Of a stretch of DNA of 64,000 nucleotides, positions 1 through 8,283 are shown piece after piece (position 1 is the first letter of the stretch; each line of letters starts with the position of its first letter). The stretch is from JAZKFT01 sp039925965 (lineage in GTDB: Bacteria; Bacteroidota; Bacteroidia; Chitinophagales; Chitinophagaceae), in assembly GCA_039925965.1 (NCBI GenBank), contig JBDSXW010000004.1:62001-126000 (forward strand), given 5' to 3'. The position numbers were made by a program, and so were the translations under genes. Under the pieces are notes generated by a model. That model was given only the letters and a program-made list of their open reading frames with translations, did not search any database and had not been told where the DNA came from.

Positions 1-720
1 GGCGGTGTCGGCCTTGCTGGTAAAGGCTTTTCCATTTTGCAGGGTTTCTAAAATTTCAGATACCCGATACAGGTCATTCTTTTCGTAAGCTGCGTTTAGT
101 TCGGTAAATATTTTATGCGCTGCTTCTTGCTGGCTTTCTTCCACCACATCGGGGTGGCAAAGTTTACTCGCTTTACGGTATTTGTCTTTCAGTTCTTTTT
201 GGTCTTCTTCATTTAGTTTGGCTACGGTTTCCTCTTTGGTAGTTTCATAGTTGCTGTAAAACTCCTGGTAATCTTGTTCAGTCTCTTCCTCTTGTGGCGT
301 GCCTTTGCTTTGTTCTTTGCGGTGCAGTAGTATTTTAATAATCAGTTCGCCTAATTCGTGGTTATGGCGTACGTCAAACTCATGTATCAGTTTATCAAGC
401 TCGGCCTTCTCGTTGCTACGTTCCTGTATCTGCGCTTCCAGTGTTTTGGCTTCAAACCGCAGGGCTTCAATTTCCGGATCGGTGTAAAAGCCAACCTGCT
501 TTTTGGCATTCATAAATAGTTCTATCGCTGCCACGGCTTTGCCATACAATTTTTCTTTCAGTAAGTCAATAATGGCTGCCAGTTCACCGTCCCCGCCCTG
601 CTGTTCCAGTTTGGTAATATGGCTTTCTATTTCGTCCACCTCCTCCAAAGCAATCAGGCTTTTGATTACCTCCAGGCGTTTTATAATTTTTGCGAGGTCT
701 ATCGGTTGCACATCTGCCAT
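1..720 (-). CDS. J-domain (DnaJ-like) protein, C-terminus cut by window edge
   Basis: The reverse strand is open from an ATG at 720 to the window edge (240 codons, no stop). Residues 1-170 are rich in charged residues with heptad-like stretches, suggesting helical or coiled-coil structure. Residues about 175-240 look like a J-domain: basic helix II (KDKYRKASKLC), the diagnostic HPD tripeptide at 189-191, then a helix with an F.ELNAAYE motif. J-domains stimulate the ATPase of DnaK-type chaperones. Here the domain lies far from the N-terminus and no Gly/Phe or zinc-finger region is visible, so this is not DnaJ itself but a specialised J-protein. No signal peptide, so probably cytoplasmic. The 3' end, and any domain after the J-domain, lies outside the window. 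Confidence 0.8.
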   Translation of the reverse strand, partial: MADVQPIDLAKIIKRLEVIKSLIALEEVDEIESHITKLEQQGGDGELAAIIDLLKEKLYGKAVAAIELFMNAKKQVGFYTDPEIEALRFEAKTLEAQIQERSNEKAELDKLIHEFDVRHNHELGELIIKILLHRKEQSKGTPQEEETEQDYQEFYSNYETTKEETVAKLNEEDQKELKDKYRKASKLCHPDVVEESQQEAAHKIFTELNAAYEKNDLYRVSEILETLQNGKAFTSKADTA

Positions 721-806
721 TTAGTGTGGGTTTTTGTGAAAGTAGGAAAATGACCGGTTTCATTGCGGGTGAAAGTTTGAAAAGGTGCCTTAAAAAAAAT
801 TGTCAC

Positions 807-878
807 CTTGACGTCCCTTATATTATCCACCATTCCGCATCAGCATCACCCACACCGTTGTTGCGTGTTTTCACCAAC
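807..878. repeat. Dispersed 72-bp element, diverged copy
   Basis: The right half (TTGTTGCGTGTTTTCACCAA) is nearly identical to the copy at 1367-1438. The left end has drifted from GTTGGTG. Similarity continues past the right end (ACTACCACACCCAAAAA) for roughly 60 bases. Confidence 0.6.
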
Positions 879-1162
879 AACTACCACACCCAAAAACCTT
901 TTGCATAGATTGGTGTTAGCCACCAATGCCGAAAAATGGCACTGCAAAGATTAACTGCCTGACGTTTTCAAGTACCGCCACACACGCCAGGCTGTGACCG
1001 TTGGCCAAAATATGGATCAACTGTATAAGAACCAACAGCCATAAGAAATCCAGGTCGAAATTGTGTAAAATCGCCCATTATTGACGCTATCAGTATGATG
1101 GCAAAATATATTAACCCATTTACGGACTATGTGAAAATAATGTCAATAACTAACAACTTTAT

Positions 1163-1195
1163 TTTGAAACATTTTTTAATATCATTCTATTTTTG
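1163..1195 (+). promoter_or_regulatory. Bacteroidota-type promoter
   Basis: -33 box TTTG at 1163-1166, a 21-nt spacer, and a perfect -7 box TATTTTTG (TAnnTTTG) at 1188-1195. The predicted start site, near 1199, is about 18 nt before the ATG at 1217. Confidence 0.5.
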
Positions 1196-1216
1196 CTTGA
1201 CTTAAATATAAATATC

Positions 1217-1348
1217 ATGAGCATTAAACCAGGACCAAAGAAAATTGCAGTTTCGACAGGGAAACCCGATAAGCGTCAACGAGACAATAAGGAAACGCCT
1301 AAGAATGATCCATCATTAAAGCCTCATAAGCATAAAAAAGGAGATTAA
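1217..1348 (+). CDS. Small, highly basic 43-residue protein
   Basis: An ATG-to-TAA frame coding for 43 residues, dominated by Lys, Pro, Asp, Asn and Arg (MSIKPGPKK at the start, KPHKHKKGD at the end). It has no Cys, no Trp and no hydrophobic stretch, so it is soluble and probably disordered, perhaps nucleic-acid binding. I do not recognise the family. Support for a real gene is the promoter matching the Bacteroidota consensus just upstream and the sharp compositional contrast with the flanking repeats. No Shine-Dalgarno is seen, which is normal in this phylum. It could be a chance frame. Confidence 0.4.
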   Translation: MSIKPGPKKIAVSTGKPDKRQRDNKETPKNDPSLKPHKHKKGD

Positions 1349-1366
1349 ATATAACCTTTCACCCAC

Positions 1367-1438
1367 GTTGGTGTTCCCCACACTATCCGCCACGCCGCAT
1401 TTGCCTCACCCACGCCGTTGTTGCGTGTTTTCACCAAC
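1367..1438. repeat. Dispersed 72-bp element with GTTGGTG/CACCAAC ends
   Basis: Bounded by GTTGGTG (1367-1373) and its reverse complement CACCAAC (1432-1438). Exactly the same length as the copy at 14516-14587, with related partial copies at 807-878 and from 7583. The similar tract continues rightward to about 1530. Confidence 0.65.
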
Positions 1439-1596
1439 AACTACCACACCCAAAAATCTTGCGCATAGCCTGATGTAAGCCCCCAATGGCGAAAAATAGA
1501 ATGCCTTAAAATAAAAGGGGAGATCACCAGGCCAAGGGTAGGAATATTTTAGTTTCCGATCCGGTCTAGTGAAAAAAGATAAAATTTGATGATTTC

Positions 1597-1914
1597 TCAT
1601 CCCCGAATAAATTCCGGGTAATCTTTAGTATGGTTGTTAATCAGGTTCCGGATAATGTAACGCTCCCCTTTTTTATCGAACGTTACGAACCAACTGGTAT
1701 GCCGGCTGGGTTTGTACTCAGCATACCAGGCACCGTATTTGGTATCTTTTGTGGGGCGGTGGCGCTGCTGAGGAATGCTTTGTATGAAATCAACAATTGC
1801 CTCTACGTATGCATGTGCATTATCCCTATCTGCAAAGTATTTTTTGCCGTGCAGTACAGGTATTAAGTTGTCTAGTTTACGAAGTACTAAAGCCAAGGTT
1901 ATTATTCGTTCCAT
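1597..1914 (-). CDS. Putative RelE/ParE-superfamily toxin
   Basis: A 105-residue protein. The central and C-terminal segment (KYGAWYAEYKPS, then SWFVTFDKKGERYIIR and NLINNHT) has the alternating strand pattern and basic/aromatic residues typical of RelE/ParE-fold toxins, which act as ribosome-dependent RNases or gyrase poisons. Which activity applies cannot be told. It lies downstream of and overlaps by 13 bp the small antitoxin gene (1902-2129), the usual translationally coupled order. A second copy of the gene, with a nonsense codon, is at 9154-9492. The frame is intact here, making this the only complete toxin of this type in the window. The family assignment rests on sequence pattern and context, not on a search. 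Confidence 0.65.
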   Translation of the reverse strand: MERIITLALVLRKLDNLIPVLHGKKYFADRDNAHAYVEAIVDFIQSIPQQRHRPTKDTKYGAWYAEYKPSRHTSWFVTFDKKGERYIIRNLINNHTKDYPEFIRG

Positions 1915-2129
1915 GGCAGTCTGTCTACAATTTCATGGGCCTTTTTCCGGAACTCTTCAATCGTCATTCCACTTTCAAAATCAATATCGAACTGGTCTTT
2001 TTCTATAAGCCCCAACGACTCCATCTGTTTTAAATCTTCGTGTTTGCGGGTTAGTAATTCCCACTCGTTAATGGGAATTAAAACCGCAGTATGATTACCT
2101 GCATTGTCAGAAATATATTGAAGTGGCAT
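1902..2129 (-). CDS. Antitoxin of a type II TA pair (ParE/RelE-type partner)
   Basis: A 75-residue protein. The N-terminal half (MPLQYISDNAGNHTAVLIPI followed by NEWELLTRK) resembles the beta-hairpin DNA-binding and dimerisation part of short Phd/YefM- or RelB-like antitoxins. The C-terminal half (GLIEKDQFDIDFESGMTIEE...DRLPWNE) is acidic and probably wraps the toxin. The MPLQ start is chosen because an almost identical gene at 7934-8161 begins at the same codon, and upstream sequence differs. The 3' end overlaps the toxin start. A conserved promoter sits at 2145-2175. Such antitoxins normally repress their own operon. The N-half is about 97% identical in DNA to 7934-8161, the C-half about 90% identical to 9480-9600. 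Confidence 0.7.
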   Translation of the reverse strand: MPLQYISDNAGNHTAVLIPINEWELLTRKHEDLKQMESLGLIEKDQFDIDFESGMTIEEFRKKAHEIVDRLPWNE

Positions 2130-2144
2130 TCTATTTTTTTTTGA

Positions 2145-2175
2145 TAAAGTTAAAGAATTCTGCCTTGAAGGCAAG
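2145..2175 (-). promoter_or_regulatory. Promoter of the TA operon
   Basis: Reading the minus strand: CTTG (2175-2172), a 19-nt spacer, then TAACTTTA (2152-2145). The same layout, with TTTG and TAACTTCA and again 19 nt, precedes the related antitoxin at 8176-8206. Conservation of spacing and of surrounding bases supports function. Confidence 0.5.
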
Positions 2176-2201
2176 TCCTTGAAATCAACAATCAACTCCC
2201 G

Positions 2202-2364
2202 TATTGGCGCGGGCGTCTCGCCCGTGCCCAAAATATTTCAGCGTCCCGCTGCTGTACATCCCATACCCAATCTCCCCTATCACTACCAACCCCGCCAGAT
2301 CGCAAAGCATCGCCGTAGCCGAATACTTCACAAACCGATCATTCTCCGGCCTGCGGTTGGCAGT
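2202..2364. repeat. Hairpin-bearing dispersed repeat, long copy
   Basis: Begins with a stem-loop (CGGGCG TCT CGCCCG at 2210-2224), then CCCAAAATATTTCAGCGTCC, then a tract ending near GGTTGGCAGTTCC. A similar continuous copy of about 165 bp is at 7408-7573. Shorter copies are at 2739-2808 and 8284-8345. Confidence 0.7.
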
Positions 2365-2671
2365 TCCACCGATTCCACCAGAAACACGGGCACTTTTCCA
2401 TTTAGCGACCGTGAGTTCTGGCGTATAATGCTACGTCAATCGCCGAGCTTGATAAAACCCAAAACGGCTGAATTGTGTGCAACCTCGCTGTGTGTATTTT
2501 TTTTGCACACAACGAAACTGCACACAGATTGACTCGTACTGAAAAAAGTTGACAGTTTTTTGGAATGGGTCCTGAATTAGTTTTAAAGGCATGCTTTCAT
2601 GGTTTCGATCTGTATTGGCACGGCTTTCTTGACCGTACTCAAAATGCTTTTTGTGTAGACGGAGTTGGGAT

Positions 2672-2808
2672 GGGGTTTTCGCCAGCGGGACGCTGGAATA
2701 TTTTGGGTCCAAGCGGGACGCTTGAACCACCACCTCCGTACTGGCGCGGGCGTCTCGCCCGTGCCCAAAATATTCCAGCGTCCCGCTTCTGTACATCCCC
2801 TACCCAAT
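2672..2808. repeat. Inverted pair of the hairpin repeat
   Basis: A partial copy in reverse orientation (GCGGGACGCTGGAATATTTT around 2682-2704) faces a forward copy with its own stem-loop (2739-2808, CCCAAAATATTCCAGCGTCC). Together they could fold into a long cruciform or RNA stem. Confidence 0.6.
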
Positions 2809-2843
2809 ATCTTCGCCGTGGTTCGTATCCCCATGAAACACAA

Positions 2844-2925
2844 CCATTGCCGCAGTTCCTTCGCCTTATTCCTGTTCTCACCGCACGGAATTCCCAAAAT
2901 GTTTTATCGGAGCGGATGATGGTTC
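2844..2925. repeat. 82-bp direct repeat, left copy
   Basis: Runs from CCATTGCCGCAGTTCCTTCG to GCGGATGATGGTTC. It is almost identical, and in the same orientation, to 7238-7319. The two copies flank the 1311-residue secreted-protein gene. Confidence 0.75.
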
Positions 2926-3088
2926 CTGAGACTAACCATGGCATCGGTATTACAAAGATCATTCACAAGCAATCTGATATCAACTGAAATGATACTATCA
3001 ACACTGGCTTTAAACTAACCGCTAAAACTCAGGTATTCTTTGAATGGCTTTTTGACCCAAAAACTAATGACAATTATTTCAAGTAAAA

Positions 3089-6000
3089 TTAGTGGGTAAC
3101 AGTAAGCGTAAAACCAGACCCAATTGTAAAGGTTGCACCGGGTTTCACTGTAATTGTCCTGCACGTGGCATTTGAATTTAAAACCACTGTCCCGCTTGTG
3201 ATAACAACATCGGAATTTGCATCCGGCACCGCACCGCAGGTCCAGTTCCCAGGATCTTCCCAGGCTGAACTTGCTGCGCCTGTCCAATTATTTACAAACC
3301 TTATTTTGACAACCCTGCTGTAGCTACCGTTTACCAAACACCGGTATTCATAACCATACCACGCAGACGGTATACCTGATAATTTCAGCGTACCTGACCC
3401 GACATCGCTATAGTTTGCATCATTCCCAATATCCTGGAAACCACCGCCTTGATTTACCTGCCACTGATAATTTGGGCCGGCAATATTGCTGCTGACAGAG
3501 ACATTGCCATTGGGACAAAGCGTGGCCTTGATGGGTTCTCCGATTTGATTGCGAAGTATCACAATACTGTCAATACTGGTAACCGCTATATCTGTCTTAC
3601 CATCGTTATCAAAGTCTCCTAAAGAAACCTTGTCGACATAGGTGCCAATAAAATAATCCACCTTGGGAGAAAATAATATTGCTCCCGATGTACTATTATT
3701 CTGAAAAAGCGAAATGGAATTTGAAATAATATTAGCGACCGCCAGATCAGGCTTTCCGTCTCCGTTTATATCCCCTGCTACCATATTGTAGGCATTTGTA
3801 CCTGTTGCATAATCTATTCCGCCCGCAAATTGGATGGTACCGATATTACCTGAATTTCTAAATATGGTGACCTTATGATACACATGATTTGCAACAGCAA
3901 TATCCGTTCTGCCATCGTTGTCAAAATCTGCAGCCACGGTAGTGCCTCCACCGTTATCTGTAGTTATGATAACAGGTGCGGCAAACAATATATTGCCAGG
4001 ACTGCTTATATTTTTGAAAATTAAAAGCTTATTATAATTATAACTCGAAGCTGCCATATCCATTTTCCCATCCCCGTCAAAATCACCAACAGCAACACTC
4101 ACTGATTGCATATTATTCACGCCAAAAAACAATGGAGTTGCAAAAGAAATACCGTTACTATTACTTGTATTCCTGGCTACGGCAATAGCATTAGAATTTT
4201 CATTACCGATTGCAAAGTCTGGTTTCCCGTCACCATCAAAATCAGCAACAGCCATATTCTCATAAGAGTTTCCCGCCAGGGTGTCTATCACTTTAGGTGC
4301 GAAGGTCAGTGCACCGTTTGTTCCGGTGTTTTTATAGATCCAAAGAAGACCTCCATTAAAATCCGCAATCAAATCGGGCTTACCGTCTCCGTTAATGTCG
4401 ACCAATGATATTTTAGTTGGGGGTGAAAAAGGAGTGGCGTAGTCTACTTTGGGTACAAACAAAATTTCCCCAATACGTCCTGAGTTCGTAAAGATGGAAA
4501 ACGAAGCAGGATTGTTACCAGTCGTTGCGAGGTCTGCCCTGCCATCTCCATTTAAATCGCCAATTGCAGCTTCGTACGGGCCTGAATTCGTTAATAACGC
4601 TTTTGCTGCTGTAAAAGCTATGGTATCAATTATTCCTGGGTTTGGCGTGGTGATGCAAAATTGCTTCTCTGTAAATGCCACATGCCCTTTACTTGTGACA
4701 GAAATCGGTTGATAAGTTCCTCCAGCCGGAACTTCTACGGTTAATTGCGTTGGAGTTGCTGAAGTAACCACCGCTCTTACTGCCCCGAAATAAACAATAT
4801 TACTATCGGCTATACTGCTGAAATTAAGTCCACTGATTGTAACATTCGTTCCGACAGGACCGAAAAGAGGAGTAAACTCGGTAATGCGTAACCCATTGTA
4901 AAAGCCTTCCTTTTTAATTCTCCCATAAGGTGTTATCACCGTTACATTCCCACCCGAAATCGCTGCCACTGTTGCCGAAATTACTGTGGGAGACACTACC
5001 TTAAATGAAGCGGCAGCTGTTTCTCCAATATATACCGAGTCCGTGCCAATAAAGTTATTTCCATTAATCGTGATTACAGTTCCCACAGGTGCGGCTGAAG
5101 GATTGAAGGAGGAAATTACTGGAGGAGGTTCGTAGATAAAACCAGGGGCAATTCCGATGCCCCCAGCTGCAGACACTATCAAATTTCCAGACGTGCCTGC
5201 CGCTACAACCGCAGTAATTGTAGAAGCTGACACAATCTTAAACGAACTGGCCGCAGTACCGCCAAAATTGACAGCTGTAACCCCAGTAAAATTAGATCCG
5301 GAAATGGTAATAGTAGCGCCAGTAAAACCAATTACAGGGCTAAAGGAGTTGATAACGGGAGCCGGCAAATAGGTGAACCCGGTCGCAGTGGCGGTTCCGA
5401 AGGAAGTAGTTAAAGTTATATTTCCTGATGTGCCCCCAGCAACAATTGCTTTAACCGTAGTCGCAGAAACTACAGTAAATGAAGTAGCCGGTGTTCCGCC
5501 AAAACTTATGCTGGAAGTGCCGCTAAGATTGGTACCGGTAATGGTCACTTCAGTTCCGGTGCCTGCACTTCCAGGGCTAAAAGAAGCTATGTTTGGAGAA
5601 AATGGCGCCGTAACGGTACTGCGGAAAATAGATATTGTTCCGGCGTCCCTGTTGGCAACCGCCATATCATTCATACCATCCCCGTCGAAGTCACAAAGAT
5701 TAATATTGTTTGGATTTGTGCTGGTACCATACAATACCTGGTTGGCAAAGGAAATGTTTCCAGGTGTGCACATATTCTTATGCACTGAAATCGTATTGGA
5801 CGAATGGTTCACAGTTGCAAGGTCAGGCTTTCCATCGCCGTCCAAATCACTAACGTTTACAAAAAAAGGCACATTACCAACACTATAATCAATTTTTGGG
5901 GCAAACGAAATAGTACCCAATGATCCGTTATTTAGCAAGACCGAAACCGAGGCGCTACTGCTATTAGCTGTCACCAGGTCTGTTTTTCCATCTCCATCAA

Positions 6001-7024
6001 GGTCGGCAGCCGCCAGACCATATGGTGCATTACCAGTGCCGAAATTTATTTTGGGAGCAAAAGAAATAGCGTTTCCAACGGTGGTGTTTCTAAAAACAGA
6101 AACATTTTTGCTGACTGAATTTAGTACGGCCATATCAGCTATCATGTCGCCATCCATGTCACACAACACTACATTTTCGGGATCTGTGTTTGTTGCAAAA
6201 TCTATTTTAGGTGCAAAGCTGATGCTACCCGCCGATGTCGTGTTCTTAAGAAATGACACGGTGTTTGAGCCACCATTTGTAACGACGAGATCCGGCTTTC
6301 CATCCAGGTCTAAATCCCCGATGGCTATAAATGTGGGACTGACACCAACAGGTAAATCCAGCCTGGCCGCAAAAGATAAAATACCAATGGTGCTAATATT
6401 CCTGAAAACGGAAACCGTATTAGCGTTTAAATTGGCTATCAAAATGTCGGGCTTACCGTCTCCATCAATGTCGCCCGCATTCACACAAATTGGGAAAGTA
6501 CCTGATGCAAGATCTAATTTTGGGCCCAGGGATATATTTCCAGAGCTACCTGTATTTCTATGTACCGAAATGGTGTTTCCAACAGCATTCGCTACAGCGA
6601 TGTCTGGTTTGCCATCCCCGTCAAAATCACTTGAACAGATACCTTCCGGGTCTGCGCCGGTCGCAATGTTAATCCCCGATGCAAATGAGCCTGCCACGAA
6701 ACCTGGACCGGCGCCCGTAAACGTTACTGTAAATGGATAATTCGAATAGCCGGTTAGGTTCGCAGTAGTTACACTGATGGGCTGGTAAGTTGTACCAATG
6801 GGAACAGTTATGGTAAGAGAAGTGGAAGTTGCAGCAGAAACAACAGCCCTTACCGCTCCGAGGTACACGATGTTGTTTGATGGAGTGGGATCAAAATTAT
6901 TACCTGCGAGTGTAACCGTAGTACCAATCGGGCCGCTTATCGGCGAAAAAGAAATAATCGCCGGCTGCGCATTGAGCGATTGAAAAAAACAACAGAAAAT
7001 GAAAAATGAAGAAAATTTGTGCAT
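3089..7024 (-). CDS. Large secreted VCBS/FG-GAP and IPT/TIG repeat protein
   Basis: A 1311-residue protein with a clear signal peptide (MHKFSSFFIFCCFFQSLNAQ). Order of domains: an IPT/TIG Ig-like fold (about 20-105); a block of VCBS/FG-GAP repeats marked by DFDGDGKPDIAVAN-type calcium-binding motifs (about 110-480); four more IPT/TIG domains (FSPxxxxxGTxVTIxGxNF, about 480-830); a second VCBS block (about 850-1190); a short Ig-like segment; and a C-terminal domain starting WTGAASSAWEDPGNW. VCBS blocks form calcium-bound propellers used in adhesion or carbohydrate recognition. No standard T9SS sorting domain is visible; the last domain resembles the end of the protein at 11972-14491. The gene stands alone, flanked by direct repeats. 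Role inferred: surface adhesin or binding protein. Confidence 0.85.
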   Translation of the reverse strand: MHKFSSFFIFCCFFQSLNAQPAIISFSPISGPIGTTVTLAGNNFDPTPSNNIVYLGAVRAVVSAATSTSLTITVPIGTTYQPISVTTANLTGYSNYPFTVTFTGAGPGFVAGSFASGINIATGADPEGICSSDFDGDGKPDIAVANAVGNTISVHRNTGSSGNISLGPKLDLASGTFPICVNAGDIDGDGKPDILIANLNANTVSVFRNISTIGILSFAARLDLPVGVSPTFIAIGDLDLDGKPDLVVTNGGSNTVSFLKNTTSAGSISFAPKIDFATNTDPENVVLCDMDGDMIADMAVLNSVSKNVSVFRNTTVGNAISFAPKINFGTGNAPYGLAAADLDGDGKTDLVTANSSSASVSVLLNNGSLGTISFAPKIDYSVGNVPFFVNVSDLDGDGKPDLATVNHSSNTISVHKNMCTPGNISFANQVLYGTSTNPNNINLCDFDGDGMNDMAVANRDAGTISIFRSTVTAPFSPNIASFSPGSAGTGTEVTITGTNLSGTSSISFGGTPATSFTVVSATTVKAIVAGGTSGNITLTTSFGTATATGFTYLPAPVINSFSPVIGFTGATITISGSNFTGVTAVNFGGTAASSFKIVSASTITAVVAAGTSGNLIVSAAGGIGIAPGFIYEPPPVISSFNPSAAPVGTVITINGNNFIGTDSVYIGETAAASFKVVSPTVISATVAAISGGNVTVITPYGRIKKEGFYNGLRITEFTPLFGPVGTNVTISGLNFSSIADSNIVYFGAVRAVVTSATPTQLTVEVPAGGTYQPISVTSKGHVAFTEKQFCITTPNPGIIDTIAFTAAKALLTNSGPYEAAIGDLNGDGRADLATTGNNPASFSIFTNSGRIGEILFVPKVDYATPFSPPTKISLVDINGDGKPDLIADFNGGLLWIYKNTGTNGALTFAPKVIDTLAGNSYENMAVADFDGDGKPDFAIGNENSNAIAVARNTSNSNGISFATPLFFGVNNMQSVSVAVGDFDGDGKMDMAASSYNYNKLLIFKNISSPGNILFAAPVIITTDNGGGTTVAADFDNDGRTDIAVANHVYHKVTIFRNSGNIGTIQFAGGIDYATGTNAYNMVAGDINGDGKPDLAVANIISNSISLFQNNSTSGAILFSPKVDYFIGTYVDKVSLGDFDNDGKTDIAVTSIDSIVILRNQIGEPIKATLCPNGNVSVSSNIAGPNYQWQVNQGGGFQDIGNDANYSDVGSGTLKLSGIPSAWYGYEYRCLVNGSYSRVVKIRFVNNWTGAASSAWEDPGNWTCGAVPDANSDVVITSGTVVLNSNATCRTITVKPGATFTIGSGFTLTVTH

Positions 7025-7237
7025 AGAAAATCGAGGCTATAGTGTGTCGACGGTTTAGGTTTAAAACGGCCATTATTTTAAATTTATAAGGGTAAAAGTA
7101 TGGGTAATTTTGCCCAATAGAATGTTCGACATTATTACCCTCGACCAAGATTTTGTTCGGTGTCTTCATCAATAACTACCACAAAAAAAAACTCGTCCCT
7201 AGCCCTTCGCCATAGTTGGTGTCCCCAAAAAACTCAC

Positions 7238-7319
7238 CCATTGCCGCAGTTCCTTCGCCTTATTCCTGTTCTCACCGCACGGCATTCCCAAAATGTTTTA
7301 TCGGAGCGGATGATGGTTC
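7238..7319. repeat. 82-bp direct repeat, right copy
   Basis: Same orientation and nearly the same sequence as 2844-2925. It runs directly into GGTTCGTGTACACGAAC, a palindromic motif related to the ATGGTTCGTG hairpins at 7634-7657. Confidence 0.75.
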
Positions 7320-7407
7320 GTGTACACGAACAATAACATCGAAGGTTGATTTTTGAAATCAAGTAACGCATGAGTCCGTGCCGGAAGCCTGCGATGGTGG
7401 GAACCCG

Positions 7408-7573
7408 TATTGGCGCGGGCGTCTCGCCCGTGCCCAAAATATTGCAGCGTCCCGCTGCCGTACATCCCCCTGTCCAATCTCCCCAATCACCACCAACCCC
7501 GCCGGATCGCAAAGCATCGCCGTTGCCGAATACTTCACAAACCGATCATTCTCCGGCCTGCGGTTGGCAGTTC
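7408..7573. repeat. Hairpin-bearing dispersed repeat, long copy
   Basis: About 90% identical to 2202-2364 through the hairpin, the CCCAAAATATT core and the following tract (TACTTCACAAACCGATCATT). A related 3' tract without the hairpin is found near 8672-8765. Confidence 0.7.
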
Positions 7574-7582
7574 TTTGCCCGC

Positions 7583-7657
7583 GTTGGTGTTCCCCACATT
7601 ATCCGCCACTCAGCATTTGCATCACCTGTTGCCATGGTTCGTGTCCCCACGAACCAT
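7583..7657. repeat. Half 72-bp element fused to a palindromic hairpin
   Basis: Starts as the GTTGGTG element (7583-7589, then TCCGCCACTCAGCATTTGC). It switches at about 7630 into a perfect 10-bp hairpin: ATGGTTCGTG (7634-7643), loop TCCC, CACGAACCAT (7648-7657). Confidence 0.6.
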
Positions 7658-7680
7658 ACTCCGCCCCGATAAAAATGCAG

Positions 7681-7926
7681 CTAAATAGACAGCAAACTAG
7701 CTGAATTTTCGAAGCATTCCTTGTCGAAAACCACTGTGTTCTTGGGGACACGAACCACTGCAAGGGGTGATTGGAACCACGTCAAAGATTGTGTTTCGTG
7801 GGGACACGAACCACGGCAAGGAAAAAAACCATCGTTCACAATTTGGTGCATAGCTACCATCGCCATTGCTGGCATCGACGAACTTAGGTAATCAATAATA
7901 ACGTTGGTGTCAAAAATGTAAATCAT
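7681..7926 (-). pseudogene. PIN-domain toxin, truncated by repeat insertion
   Basis: The first about 32 residues read MIYIFDTNVIIDYLSS...MHQIVND, a typical PIN-domain RNase start with the first catalytic Asp at residue 6 (VapC-like toxins). After residue 33 the frame enters repeat DNA carrying two copies of the GGGGACACGAACCAC motif (about 7743-7766 and 7799-7822), and the remaining residues do not resemble a PIN domain; the other catalytic acids are missing. The start codon follows the antitoxin stop (7934) by 7 bp. A diverged copy (10133-10348) continues past this point as ISEIERLGFESGS, showing what was lost here. The toxin is almost certainly inactive. Confidence 0.65.
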
Positions 7927-7933
7927 AGGTTTT

Positions 7934-8161
7934 TCAATCCCATTGGGTACGGGACTCTTCTATGTGTTTGTTGAAAGCAAGGGCAATATCGGCAGGCATG
8001 GAACCTGCATAATCAGAAGGCTTTTTGGTGCTTGTATTATTTTTAGGCAATTCCATTTGCTTTAAATCTTCGTATTTGCGGGTTAGTAATTCCCACTCGT
8101 TAATGGGAATTAAAACCGCAGTATGATTACCCGCATTGTCAGAAATATATTGAAGTGGCAT
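7934..8161 (-). CDS. Antitoxin with PIN-type partner
   Basis: A 75-residue protein. Residues 1-34 (MPLQYISDNAG...LLTRKYEDLKQME) match the antitoxin at 1902-2129 with essentially one substitution, at about 97% DNA identity. The C-terminal half is entirely different (LPKNNTSTKKPSDYAGSMPA...EESRTQWD). The DYAGSMPADIA-type segment is a plausible PIN-binding tail. The gene lies 7 bp before the PIN remnant, in the normal antitoxin-toxin order, with the conserved promoter at 8176-8206. The frame is intact although its toxin is destroyed, so it may persist as an orphan antitoxin or repressor. Start chosen by homology with the other copy. Confidence 0.65.
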   Translation of the reverse strand: MPLQYISDNAGNHTAVLIPINEWELLTRKYEDLKQMELPKNNTSTKKPSDYAGSMPADIALAFNKHIEESRTQWD

Positions 8162-8175
8162 TTTGTTTTTATTGG

Positions 8176-8206
8176 TGAAGTTAGAGAAATCTGTTTTGCA
8201 GGCAAA
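8176..8206 (-). promoter_or_regulatory. Promoter of the PIN-type TA operon
   Basis: On the minus strand, TTTG (8206-8203), a 19-nt spacer and TAACTTCA (8183-8176). It matches the arrangement at 2145-2175. The predicted start site is about 11 nt before the antitoxin ATG. Confidence 0.55.
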
Positions 8207-8283
8207 CCAGTTATTCATACGCACATAGTCGGCAATTTTTTGCAGGGCCGTGGCGCAACCTGTGAACGGTTGCAATGAAACCG

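Larger units (their letters stand above)
721..1216. other. Intergenic region with a diverged repeat and a promoter
   Basis: About 500 bases without a convincing gene. It holds one diverged copy of the 72-bp dispersed element (807-878), a decayed continuation of that element to about 950, and a promoter-like sequence at 1163-1195. Confidence 0.5.
2232..3088. other. Repeat-rich intergenic region
   Basis: No convincing gene on either strand. It is a mosaic of the hairpin repeat, its partial inverted copy and the 82-bp direct repeat. Frames through it translate to the repeat itself (for example GHGRDARAN) in several reading frames, which argues against coding. Confidence 0.6.
7025..7680. other. 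Repeat mosaic upstream of the VCBS gene
   Basis: Contains the right 82-bp direct repeat, a long copy of the hairpin repeat, half of a 72-bp element and a palindrome. No credible gene and no clear TAnnTTTG promoter for the gene that starts at 7024. Confidence 0.5.

Noticed and set aside
2431..2987. Several overlapping frames of 84-140 codons
   Set aside because: They translate the hairpin and 82-bp repeats in multiple frames; not proteins.
6036..6740. A 234-codon plus-strand frame inside the VCBS gene
   Set aside because: Antisense to strongly repeated coding sequence; it reflects the base composition of the DGDGKPD motifs.
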